Notes under the pieces: generated by a model | The model's database searches: none | What the model saw: only the letters and a program-made list of their open reading frames with translations | Told to the model about the DNA's origin: nothing | Assembly: GCA_900552775.1 (NCBI GenBank) | Contig: USAP01000097.1 | Coordinates: 1 to 6,453 of the forward strand | Reading direction: 5' to 3' | Length of the DNA: 6,453 nt | Source of the DNA: an uncultured Eubacteriales bacterium | GTDB lineage: Bacteria > Bacillota > Clostridia > UMGS1883 > UMGS1540 | Shown: positions 1-6,387 of the stretch, piece after piece | Position numbering within the stretch: the stretch's first letter is position 1 | Layout of the letters: each line of letters begins with the position of its first letter | Made by a program: the position numbers and the translations under genes

Positions 1-13
1 TCTCGCGATATAG

Positions 14-37
14 GACGGATCATGCTCATGATCCGTC
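14..37. repeat. Perfect 11-bp inverted repeat with 2-base centre
   Basis: GACGGATCATG (14-24) and its exact reverse complement CATGATCCGTC (27-37) flank a two-base centre (CT at 25-26). The repeat covers the stop codon of the truncated dehydrogenase at 26-28. Neither strand has a T-run next to it, so it does not look like a rho-independent terminator. It could be a protein-binding dyad, the edge of a mobile or recombined sequence, or chance. Confidence 0.55.
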
Positions 38-1108
38 AGAAAGGCAAGCTTTCGTCCGGGCATATAAGACGTATCCTCTGCCGCGAACCAAATCGCCGAA
101 ACGCTGTACTATTACACCGCCGCCAAGCATGTTTGAAAGACGAGCGATACTTTCGCCGTAGCCGTTACTGTCTTCAAACGGTTCTGAAAAGTGCTTGGAA
201 ACCAGAAGGGCAAAGTTTGTGTTTTCTGTCTGCATTTCGGGACTTTCATAGCTGTGACCGTTTACGGTTACTATACCGTTTGTATTTTCGTTTACAACAA
301 TTCCTTTGGGGTTCATGCAGAATGTTCGTACGTTATCCTCAAATTTTTCGGTTCTGTAAACAATTTTACTTTCATAAAGTTCATCTGTCAGATGTGAGAA
401 TACAACCGCAGGAAGTTCGACGCGCACACCAATGTCAACCCTGTTGGATTTTTTCTTTATTTTCAGTTTTTTGCATACGGATTCCATCCATTTGCTTCCG
501 CTGCGACCGACGGATATAATGAGGTTTTTACATGTATAATCTTTTTCGCGGGCTGAAATTTTAAAGCCGTCTGCAATCTTTTCCACTGTTGAAACAGGCA
601 TGTCAAAATGAAAATCAACGTGTTTGCAAAGCTCTTTATAAAGATTCTCAAGAACTACAAAATTTTTATCAGTCCCGAGGTGGCGAACAGAGGCATCAAG
701 CAAATTCAGCTTATTTTGCAGACAAAGCTTTTTAAAGTGTGTTCCCGCAGTTGAATACAGCTTAGTGCCTTCACCTCCGTACTCCATGTTGATGGAATCT
801 ACATATTTCATAAGGTCAAGTGCTTCTGTTTTTCCGATATGTTCGTAAAGGGTTCCGCCGAAGCTGTTTGTTATATTATATTTACCGTCCGAAAAAGCGC
901 CGGCACCGCCGAACCCGCTCATTATAGAACAAACTTTGCATTTGATACAGCTTTTAACTTTTTTGCCGTCAATCGGACATACGCGTTTGTTTAGCGGATG
1001 ACCGGATTCAAAAACCGCAACAGAAAGTTTTGGATTTTGTTTTATAAGTTCAAAAGCAGAGAATATTCCGCCCGGTCCGGCACCGATTATAATAACATCG
1101 TAATTCAA
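26..1108 (-). CDS. FAD-dependent dehydrogenase (COG2509-like), C-terminally truncated
   Basis: Predicted flavoprotein of the NAD(P)/FAD-dependent oxidoreductase superfamily; substrate unknown, probably cytoplasmic. From the TTG start it is 360 aa. Residues 4-14 are a Rossmann dinucleotide-binding motif (DVIIIGAGPGG), with the acidic end of the second strand at E34 (VAVFESG). Four cysteines (C44, C54, C57, C60; CX9CX2CX2C) precede SGFGGAGAFSDGK, a hallmark of this dehydrogenase group; they could bind an Fe-S cluster or metal, which is inference. MLGGGVIVQRFGDLVRGR near the C-terminus is also typical. The start is set by GGAGG seven bases upstream of TTG at 1108; an upstream in-frame ATG at 1195 is unlikely because it lies upstream of the promoter. 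From memory, relatives run to about 450 aa or more and end with a GDGAG-type FAD motif; here the resemblance stops at about position 77 and a stop follows at 26-28. It may be a pseudogene or a frameshifted or misjoined sequence. Confident of the family, unsure of function. Confidence 0.8.
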   Translation of the reverse strand: MNYDVIIIGAGPGGIFSAFELIKQNPKLSVAVFESGHPLNKRVCPIDGKKVKSCIKCKVCSIMSGFGGAGAFSDGKYNITNSFGGTLYEHIGKTEALDLMKYVDSINMEYGGEGTKLYSTAGTHFKKLCLQNKLNLLDASVRHLGTDKNFVVLENLYKELCKHVDFHFDMPVSTVEKIADGFKISAREKDYTCKNLIISVGRSGSKWMESVCKKLKIKKKSNRVDIGVRVELPAVVFSHLTDELYESKIVYRTEKFEDNVRTFCMNPKGIVVNENTNGIVTVNGHSYESPEMQTENTNFALLVSKHFSEPFEDSNGYGESIARLSNMLGGGVIVQRFGDLVRGRGYVLYARTKACLSDGS

Positions 1109-1115
1109 GATAATA

Positions 1116-1120
1116 CCTCC
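1116..1120 (-). promoter_or_regulatory. Ribosome binding site fixing a TTG start
   Basis: On the minus strand GGAGG lies seven bases before TTG at 1108, the codon just before NYDVIIIGAGPGG. No ATG or GTG in this frame has a comparable site. This decides the start of the dehydrogenase. Confidence 0.85.
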
Positions 1121-1144
1121 GTTTGTGTTTTTTAACCGTATTCT

Positions 1145-1173
1145 ATTATATAGCATAAGTTTAAAAAAGTCAA
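1145..1173 (-). promoter_or_regulatory. Sigma-A-type promoter of the dehydrogenase gene
   Basis: On the minus strand, TTGACT (-35, 1173-1168) is followed by a 17-base spacer and TATAAT (-10, 1150-1145). This is one mismatch from the full housekeeping consensus with ideal spacing. Transcription should begin near 1138, giving a leader of about 30 bases before the TTG start. It sits some 20 bases beyond the terminator of the upstream operon, so the dehydrogenase is a separate unit. Confidence 0.85.
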
Positions 1174-1194
1174 GAGAGTATGATGATGCAAACA

Positions 1195-1231
1195 AAAAAT
1201 CCTCCGCAAAACTTACGTGCGGAGGATTTTT
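1195..1231 (-). terminator. Rho-independent terminator of the decarboxylase operon
   Basis: A perfect 14-bp stem, AAAAATCCTCCGCA (1195-1208) with TGCGGAGGATTTTT (1218-1231), encloses a 9-base loop. Read on the minus strand, the GC-rich core is followed by a T-run (TTTTTT then GTTT). It begins 13 bases after the stop codon of the alpha subunit gene. The other strand also has a T-run after the stem, so it may work both ways, although no plus-strand gene reaches it. Confidence 0.93.
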
Positions 1232-1244
1232 AATAATTTATAAT

Positions 1245-2660
1245 TTATTCTGAAAGGTCTTCAACATAAAGTGTTCTTGTACCGCCGTCTGCCGAGGGGT
1301 TTAAAGAACCGTTTTTACGTTTTTCAAAGAATTTCAATGCAACCTGGGGAAGAAGTGCATAACTCAATACATCTTCGTCCTTTTCATAATAACCAAGGTC
1401 GCGAAGTTCTTTGCTGTACCCTTCAAGCTCCGGCTTTAAAAGATCAGCAGGACGGCATGTGATAACTTTGTCATCGCCGATTGCTTTCTTTCTTACGGCT
1501 TCGTTTACTTCGCCCGGAAGCTGACCGTATTCGCCGCGGAGGAGACCCTTTGATTCTTTGGGAATCATTTTGTATCTTTCGCCTGCGAGAACGTTCATAA
1601 CTGCCTGTGTGCCGACAATCTGGCTTGTAGGAGTTACAAGCGGAGGATAACCGAAGTCTTTGCGAACTCTGGGTACCTCGGCAAGCACATCATAGTATTT
1701 GTCCTCAGCGTTTGCCTGCTTAAGCTGCGAAAGCAGATTTGAAAGCATACCGCCAGGAACCTGATACAAAAGTGTGTTTGTATCAACTTTCAGAACTTTC
1801 GGGTTCAGAATTCCTTCTGCCTGAAGCTTGTCAGCTACACCGCGGAAATGCTTTGCAATAGGCGAGAGAGCTGCAAGATCTATACCTGTATCCCTTGTTG
1901 TTCCCTTAAGTGTTGCAACAAGAGCCTCTGTTGACGGCTGTGATGTTCCGTTAGCGAGCGGAGAAAGAGCACAGTCGACAATATCAACGCCTGCCTGAGC
2001 AGCCATAAGATTTACCATGTCACCGGTACCTGTTGTGTTATGAGTGTGCAAGTGAATCGGAATTTTAATCTCTTTTTTAAGCTTTGATACAAGCTCGTAA
2101 GCGTCAAACGGCAGAAGAAGGTTTGCCATGTCTTTAATACAGATTGAATCTGCGCCCATGTTTTCAAGCTTCTTTGCAAGTTTAACAAAGTATTCTATGT
2201 TGTGAACGGGGCTTGTTGTATAGCTTATTGCCGTTTCACACCAAGCTTTATATTTTTTGGTGTATTTAACAGCAGCTTCAAGATTTCTTACATCGTTTAA
2301 TGCGTCGAAAATTCTTATTACATCAATACCGTTTTCAATTGATTTTTTAACAAACTGCTCAACAACGTCATCTGCATAGTGTTTATATCCCAAAATGTTC
2401 TGACCTCTGAAAAGCATTTGCAGTTTTGTATTGGGCATATGCTTTTTCATTGTACGGAGTCTTTCCCACGGGTCTTCATCGAGAAAACGCATGCAAGCGT
2501 CAAATGTGGCGCCGCCCCAGCACTCAAGAGACCAGTATCCGACTTTATCAAGAGCTTCAAGAGCCGGAAGCATGTCTTCAAGACGCATACGTGTTGCTGC
2601 CTGCGACTGATGCGCGTCACGCAGTATTGTATCTGTTATATATAATTTGTTGTTTGCCAT
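1245..2660 (-). CDS. oadA: Na+-translocating oxaloacetate decarboxylase, alpha (carboxyltransferase) subunit; PycB-like
   Basis: Cytoplasmic carboxyltransferase that moves CO2 from a 2-oxoacid, most likely oxaloacetate, to biotin on the separate carrier protein. The 471 aa contain an N-terminal TIM-barrel (HMGL-like) domain, about 1-280, and the conserved PYC/OADA C-terminal domain, about 290-455. Expected metal-site residues, by analogy with transcarboxylase 5S, are D15 in RDAHQS, K176 in IKDMA (the lysine that is carbamylated in the family), and H205 and H207 in HLHTH. Other hallmarks are YWSLECWGGATFD (42-54), the RGQN motif near 85, and PGGMLSNLLSQL (302-313). The biotin domain fused to the Klebsiella alpha subunit is absent; a separate gene four steps earlier in the cistron order supplies it. 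The ATG has AAAGGAG nine bases upstream, and the gene follows the beta subunit by 22 bases. It is the last gene of the operon. Pyruvate carboxylase subunit B is the main alternative, but no biotin carboxylase is nearby and the pump subunits are. Confidence 0.92.
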   Translation of the reverse strand: MANNKLYITDTILRDAHQSQAATRMRLEDMLPALEALDKVGYWSLECWGGATFDACMRFLDEDPWERLRTMKKHMPNTKLQMLFRGQNILGYKHYADDVVEQFVKKSIENGIDVIRIFDALNDVRNLEAAVKYTKKYKAWCETAISYTTSPVHNIEYFVKLAKKLENMGADSICIKDMANLLLPFDAYELVSKLKKEIKIPIHLHTHNTTGTGDMVNLMAAQAGVDIVDCALSPLANGTSQPSTEALVATLKGTTRDTGIDLAALSPIAKHFRGVADKLQAEGILNPKVLKVDTNTLLYQVPGGMLSNLLSQLKQANAEDKYYDVLAEVPRVRKDFGYPPLVTPTSQIVGTQAVMNVLAGERYKMIPKESKGLLRGEYGQLPGEVNEAVRKKAIGDDKVITCRPADLLKPELEGYSKELRDLGYYEKDEDVLSYALLPQVALKFFEKRKNGSLNPSADGGTRTLYVEDLSE

Positions 2661-2682
2661 GAAACATATCTCCTTTCAAGTA

Positions 2683-3903
2683 TTATTTCATAAACAGTGT
2701 GAGGAATGCGCCTGCGGCAATAGCAGAACCTATTACGCCCGCAACATTCGGACCCATAGCGTGCATAAGGAGAAAGTTTGAGGGATTTTCCTTCTGACCT
2801 ACAACCTGTGATACACGTGCTGCCATAGGAACGGCCGAAACACCTGCAGAACCGATAAGAGGATTAATTTTATTCTTTGTAAAGAGGTTCATGAATTTAG
2901 CAAGCAATACGCCGCCGGCTGTGCCGCCTGCAAATGCGATAACACCCATTACTATGATGATAAGCGTTTTTGTACTGAGGAATATTTCAGCTGTAGCCGT
3001 AGCACCAACAGATATTCCGAGGAATATTGTTACAATGTTCATGAGCTCGTTCTGTGCTGTCTTTGAAATTCTGTCAACAACACCGCACTCGCGCATAAGG
3101 TTACCGAGCATAAGGCATGCGATAAGCGGAGCAGCAGAGGGGAGAAGCAGTGATACGAATGTTGTAATAACAATCGGGAAAATAATTTTTTCCGTTTTGC
3201 TTACGGGTCTTAACTGCTTCATAACAATTTGACGTTCCTTTTTTGTTGTGAGAAGTTTCATAATAGGCGGCTGAATAACGGGAACAAGCGCCATGTATGA
3301 ATATGCGGCAACAGCAATGGGACCTAAAAGGTCGGGAGCGAGCTTCGATGTTACGAATATCGCCGTAGGACCGTCAGCGCCGCCTATGATACCTGTTGAA
3401 GCGGCTTCAAAAGGATTAAATCCCAAAGCCGTGCAACCGAAGAACGCGATAAAGATACCGAGCTGTGCGGCAGCACCCAAAAGAAGACTCTTCGGGTTTG
3501 CAATAAGCGGACCGAAGTCTGTCATAGCGCCGACACCGAGGAAGATAAGGCAGGGATAAATCCCAAGCTTTACGCCGAGGTAAAGATAGTCTATAAGGCC
3601 TGCTGTGATATCCTGGGTTCCGATAATTGCGCCGGCGTTATCGTAAATATTAATTATACCGTGAGGGAATGCTGACCACTGAATATTGCCGGCAGCAAAA
3701 ATGTTTGAATGATACATTTCGGCGCCGGGAAGATTTGTAAGCAACATACCAAACGCAATGGGGAGCAGCAAAAGCGGCTCAAATTGTTTTACTATGGCAA
3801 GATACAGAAGAACAAACGAAATTGCAATCATTATAAGCACTTTCGGGTCTGCGCTGAGCATTGCAAAACCTGTATCTCCCAAGAATTTTGTAATAACTTC
3901 CAT
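2683..3903 (-). CDS. oadB: Na+-translocating decarboxylase, beta subunit (OadB/GcdB family)
   Basis: Integral membrane subunit that decarboxylates carboxybiotin and couples this to Na+ export. The 406 aa are mostly hydrophobic helices, starting about 23-38 and ending in a helix near 386-404. The family's key residues are visible: D177 in [10 protein letters not shown], matching the essential aspartate (D203) of the Klebsiella enzyme, and the [17 protein letters not shown] segment (347-363), whose N347, G351, S356 and R363 match N373, G377, S382 and R389. [12 protein letters not shown] (267-278) and [12 protein letters not shown] (295-306) are also typical. Length fits glutaconyl-CoA, methylmalonyl-CoA or oxaloacetate decarboxylase beta subunits, and beta alone does not tell these apart; the neighbouring alpha gene points to a 2-oxoacid. 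The ATG at 3903 has AAGGAG about eleven bases upstream; the carrier protein gene ends 30 bases before. Confidence 0.95.
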   Translation of the reverse strand: MEVITKFLGDTGFAMLSADPKVLIMIAISFVLLYLAIVKQFEPLLLLPIAFGMLLTNLPGAEMYHSNIFAAGNIQWSAFPHGIINIYDNAGAIIGTQDITAGLIDYLYLGVKLGIYPCLIFLGVGAMTDFGPLIANPKSLLLGAAAQLGIFIAFFGCTALGFNPFEAASTGIIGGADGPTAIFVTSKLAPDLLGPIAVAAYSYMALVPVIQPPIMKLLTTKKERQIVMKQLRPVSKTEKIIFPIVITTFVSLLLPSAAPLIACLMLGNLMRECGVVDRISKTAQNELMNIVTIFLGISVGATATAEIFLSTKTLIIIVMGVIAFAGGTAGGVLLAKFMNLFTKNKINPLIGSAGVSAVPMAARVSQVVGQKENPSNFLLMHAMGPNVAGVIGSAIAAGAFLTLFMK

Positions 3904-3933
3904 GTAAAATTACACTCCTTAAGTAAAAATATT

Positions 3934-4287
3934 TTACGCGATTGTGCAAAGAACAGTTCCGCTCTCAACGGCAGAGCCTTTTGAAGTCGAAACGGATGTA
4001 ACTTTACCGTCGCAGGGAGCCATAATTTCGTTTTCCATTTTCATAGCCTCAAGAATCATGAGAACCTGACCTTTTTTAACAGTGTCACCTTCTGCTACAT
4101 TTACGGAAAGTATTGTTCCGGGCATGGGTGATTTAACTGTTTCGCCGCCTGCGGGAGCAGAAGCTGCGGGTGCAGCAGCGGGAGCTGCTTTTTTAGCGGG
4201 AGCCGCTTTAGAAGGTGCTCCGCCTTTTATTTCTTCTACGGAAACTTCGTATTCCGTACCGTTTACGTTTACTTTGTAAGTTTTCAT
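3934..4287 (-). CDS. Biotin carboxyl carrier protein of the Na+-pump decarboxylase
   Basis: Small biotin carrier of 117 aa that shuttles CO2 between the alpha carboxyltransferase and the membrane beta subunit. Residues 1-21 form a short conserved N-terminal segment (MKTYKVNVNGTEYEVSVEEI). Residues 24-48 are an Ala/Pro/Lys-rich flexible linker. Residues 50-117 are a biotinyl/lipoyl domain with VKSPMPGTI (51-59) and the biotinylation motif EAMKMEN, where K83 is the predicted biotin site. This architecture equals the gamma subunit of glutaconyl-CoA decarboxylase or the free-standing carrier of methylmalonyl-CoA decarboxylase, and the C-terminal part of Klebsiella OadA. The ATG at 4287 is preceded by AAAGGAAG about ten bases away. 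Gaps are 25 bases after oadG and 30 before oadB. Biotinylation requires a biotin-protein ligase not found in this window. Confidence 0.95.
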   Translation of the reverse strand: MKTYKVNVNGTEYEVSVEEIKGGAPSKAAPAKKAAPAAAPAASAPAGGETVKSPMPGTILSVNVAEGDTVKKGQVLMILEAMKMENEIMAPCDGKVTSVSTSKGSAVESGTVLCTIA

Positions 4288-4312
4288 AATAAAAATTCTT
4301 CCTTTCGATAAA

Positions 4313-4606
4313 TTAAAGTTTTTTTACAGATAAAATGCGGATTCCGGAAATGTCCGTTCCCATTTCTTCTGCAATAGCCGCAGAAACCGCAGCAATAAAC
4401 TCGCCTCTGTTTGCAATTTGTGTTTCAGCTTTTTTTGCGGTAGCCGGAGCGGAAGCTGGCTTATCTTTAATTGCCGCTTTGCATATTGCTCCCATTACGG
4501 CGCAAAGAATAATTATGCATATAAGACCAACAAATACAAGACCGATTCCGAGACCGAAAACGGTAAGGCTTGAAATGCTTTGAGCTTCTTCCAAAGAAAT
4601 AAGCAT
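4313..4606 (-). CDS. oadG: Na+-pump decarboxylase gamma subunit (OadG family)
   Basis: Small membrane subunit, 97 aa, that in the oxaloacetate decarboxylase family holds alpha and beta together. One membrane helix spans about residues 14-42 (LTVFGLGIGLVFVGLICIII and onward). It is followed by a short Ala/Pro/Lys-rich linker (about 46-62) and a conserved cytoplasmic tail, EFIAAVSAAIAEEMGTD (69-85) then IRILSVKKL. Small proteins of this type diverge fast, so the call rests on the helix-plus-tail layout and on position directly before the biotin carrier and beta genes. The ATG at 4606 has a full AAGGAGG seven bases upstream. The gap from the GGGtGRT gene is 24 bases. Confidence 0.88.
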   Translation of the reverse strand: MLISLEEAQSISSLTVFGLGIGLVFVGLICIIILCAVMGAICKAAIKDKPASAPATAKKAETQIANRGEFIAAVSAAIAEEMGTDISGIRILSVKKL

Positions 4607-4630
4607 ATCTTTTCCTCCTTAAATATAAAC

Positions 4631-5626
4631 TTATAAAATTTCGGAAAGTGCAACCGCAACCGCAACCGTTGCGCCAACCATGGGGTTGTTGCCCATGCCG
4701 ATAAGACCCATCATTTCAACGTGAGCCGGAACGGAGGAAGAACCTGCAAACTGTGCGTCGGAATGCATTCTTCCCATAGTATCTGTCATACCGTAAGAAG
4801 CCGGACCTGCAGCCATATTGTCGGGATGAAGCGTTCTGCCCGTACCGCCGCCGGAAGCCACGGAAAAATACTTTTTGCCCTGTTCAACACATTCTTTTTT
4901 GTATGTGCCTGCAACAGGATGCTGGAAACGTGTGGGGTTTGTGGAGTTTCCTGTAATGGAAACGTCAACACCTTCATGGTGCATGATTGCAACACCTTCA
5001 CGAACATCGTCGGCGCCGAAGCAGCGTACGGATGCGCGTTCGCCTTTTGAGAAAGGTGTTTCGGATACTATTGTAAGCTTACTTGTGAAATAATCAAATT
5101 TTGTTTCTACAAATGTGAAACCGTTTATTCTGGATATAATCTGAGCGGCATCTTTACCAAGACCGTTAAGTATAACGCGGAGAGGCTGTTTTCTGACCTT
5201 ATTTGCCGATTTTGCAATACCTATAGCACCCTCAGCGGCTGCAAAGGACTCATGCCCTGCGAGGAAAGCAAAGCACTTTGTTTCTTCGCGAAGAAGCATT
5301 GCACCGAGGTTTCCGTGACCGAGACCAACTTTTCTGTCATCGGCAACAGAACCGGGAATGCAGAATGCCTGAAGGCCTTCACCAAGGATTTCAGCGGCTT
5401 CACTTGCGTTTTTATATCCTTTTTTAATTGCTATTGCTGCGCCGACAATATATGCCCAGCAAGCATTTTCAAAGCATATTGGCTGAATTCCCTTTACTAT
5501 ATTGTAAACATCGATACCCTTTTCATCGCATATTGCCTTTGCTTCTTCAACCGAAGAAATGCCATAGCTTTTAAGCGCTGCGTTGATTTGATCTATTCTT
5601 CTTTCGTAACCTTCAAATAATGACAT
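4631..5626 (-). CDS. GGGtGRT family protein, function unknown
   Basis: Protein of 331 aa recognised by the family signature SGGGTGRTLHP (residues 258-268); the family is named for this motif and has no function that I know to be established. Other conserved-looking stretches are GLGHGNLGAMLLREETKCFAF (101-121), AGHESFAAAEGAIGIAKS (123-140), GVDVSITGNSTNPTRFQHPVAGTYKKE (219-245) and HVEMMGLIGMGNNPMVGATVAVAVALSEIL (302-331). Glycine-rich turns and the GRT motif suggest a small-ligand or phosphate-binding site, which is inference. There is no signal peptide and no clear membrane helix, so it is probably cytoplasmic. The ATG at 5626 is chosen because GGAGGGG lies five bases upstream; an adjacent TTG at 5629 would be only two bases from it. 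It follows the NifU-like gene by twelve bases and probably works with that product. Confidence 0.88.
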   Translation of the reverse strand: MSLFEGYERRIDQINAALKSYGISSVEEAKAICDEKGIDVYNIVKGIQPICFENACWAYIVGAAIAIKKGYKNASEAAEILGEGLQAFCIPGSVADDRKVGLGHGNLGAMLLREETKCFAFLAGHESFAAAEGAIGIAKSANKVRKQPLRVILNGLGKDAAQIISRINGFTFVETKFDYFTSKLTIVSETPFSKGERASVRCFGADDVREGVAIMHHEGVDVSITGNSTNPTRFQHPVAGTYKKECVEQGKKYFSVASGGGTGRTLHPDNMAAGPASYGMTDTMGRMHSDAQFAGSSSVPAHVEMMGLIGMGNNPMVGATVAVAVALSEIL

Positions 5627-5631
5627 CAAAA

Positions 5632-5638
5632 CCCCTCC
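5632..5638 (-). promoter_or_regulatory. Ribosome binding site of the GGGtGRT gene
   Basis: GGAGGGG on the minus strand fills most of the twelve-base gap after the stop codon of the NifU-like gene, five bases before ATG at 5626. It favours ATG over the adjoining TTG as start and suggests translational coupling of the two genes. Confidence 0.8.
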
Positions 5639-6334
5639 TTACTGCTCACGCGGATTGATAACGCGTGCAGCGTCATCAAATCTGCCGTACTGTCCGGAAG
5701 CTTTCTGTAAAGCTTCGTTTGCGTCCATACCTTTTTTGATCATATCCATCATTTTGCCGAGGTGAACAAACTTGTAACCGATTATATGATCTTCATCGTC
5801 AATTGCAATTTCGGTTATATAACCTTCTGCAAGTTCAAGGTAGCGCGGTCCTTTTGCTTTTGTGGAGTAAACCGTACCAACCTGTGAGCGGAGACCTTTT
5901 CCGAGGTCTTCGAGACCTGCACCTATCGGAAGTCCGTCTTCCGAGAAAGCAGTCTGAGTTCTTCCGTATACAATCTGAAGGAAGAGTTCTCTCATTGCTG
6001 TGTTGATAGCGTCACAAACAAGGTCTGTGTTAAGCGCTTCAAGTATAGTTTTGCCCGTAAGAATTTCGGCAGCCATTGCGGCAGAGTGTGTCATGCCGGA
6101 GCAGCCGCACGTTTCAACCAAAGCTTCCTCAATTATGCCGTTTTTTACATTTAGAGTAAGCTTACATGCGCCCTGCTGGGGTGCACACCAGCCGATACCG
6201 TGCGTAAGACCGGAAATATCTTTAATTTCTTTTGCATGTACCCATTTGCCCTCCTCGGGAATAGGAGCGGGCTCATGACATACGCCCTTCGCAACGCATT
6301 GCATCTGTTCAACTTCTTGCGAATATTTCATCAT
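5639..6334 (-). CDS. NifU/IscU-like iron-sulfur scaffold homologue, partner of GGGtGRT protein
   Basis: Predicted cytoplasmic protein of 231 aa, first gene of the operon. Residues about 56-102 resemble the NifU/IscU N-terminal scaffold fold: ACKLTLNVKNGIIEEALVETCGCSG followed by MTHSAAMAAEILTGKTILEALN, which parallels the GVIEDAKFKTFGCGSA...GK..DEAL pattern of NifU. Cysteines are C13, C19, C50, C57, C76, C78 and C107; C78 matches the NifU GC cysteine and C107 may stand for the third ligand, so cluster binding is plausible but not shown. It is longer than IscU (about 130 aa): residues 1-45 and about 125-231 are extra, the latter with GRFDDAARVINPREQ at the end. No cysteine desulfurase or other Fe-S assembly gene is in view, so a specialised role with the next gene seems likelier than general assembly. 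ATG at 6334 has AAAGG nine bases upstream; the next codon is also ATG (6331) and cannot be excluded. Confidence 0.78.
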   Translation of the reverse strand: MMKYSQEVEQMQCVAKGVCHEPAPIPEEGKWVHAKEIKDISGLTHGIGWCAPQQGACKLTLNVKNGIIEEALVETCGCSGMTHSAAMAAEILTGKTILEALNTDLVCDAINTAMRELFLQIVYGRTQTAFSEDGLPIGAGLEDLGKGLRSQVGTVYSTKAKGPRYLELAEGYITEIAIDDEDHIIGYKFVHLGKMMDMIKKGMDANEALQKASGQYGRFDDAARVINPREQ

Positions 6335-6347
6335 TTGTCATAACCTT

Positions 6348-6387
6348 TCTGCCCACATCATTTTTACGCTCATTATCCGTGGGCAGA
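6348..6387 (-). promoter_or_regulatory. Leader hairpin next to the ribosome binding site of the operon
   Basis: A perfect 9-bp inverted repeat, TCTGCCCAC (6348-6356) and GTGGGCAGA (6379-6387), encloses a 22-base A/T-rich loop. On the transcript its 3' arm runs straight into the AAAGG Shine-Dalgarno site (6348-6344) of the first gene, with no U-run, so it is not a terminator. It may modulate translation or act as a DNA operator; neither is shown. Confidence 0.55.

Noticed and set aside
22..519. Open plus-strand frame of 165 codons at the left edge
   Set aside because: It lies antisense to the dehydrogenase, encodes a Cys/Arg-rich product of no recognisable kind, and has no ribosome binding site; it is a shadow.
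1245..2660. Alpha subunit considered as ATP-dependent pyruvate carboxylase subunit B
   Set aside because: No biotin carboxylase gene is present, and the gene is in one operon with the membrane pump subunits beta and gamma; kept only as the alternative name.
4082..4279. Plus-strand frame rich in Ala opposite the biotin carrier gene
   Set aside because: Its composition is a by-product of the GC-rich Ala/Pro linker codons of the carrier read on the other strand.
4652..4672. Tandem CAACCG-like repeat
   Set aside because: It simply encodes the alternating Val/Ala end (AVAVAVA) of the GGGtGRT protein; too short and fully explained by coding.
5252..5620. Plus-strand 122-codon frame opposite the GGGtGRT gene
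   Set aside because: Antisense to a well-supported conserved gene, no start signal, no known motif.
6349..6386. Hairpin considered as a terminator of an upstream gene
   Set aside because: No T-run follows the stem on the minus strand, where AGAAAGG and the start codon follow instead; on the plus strand it is followed by ATAAGG.
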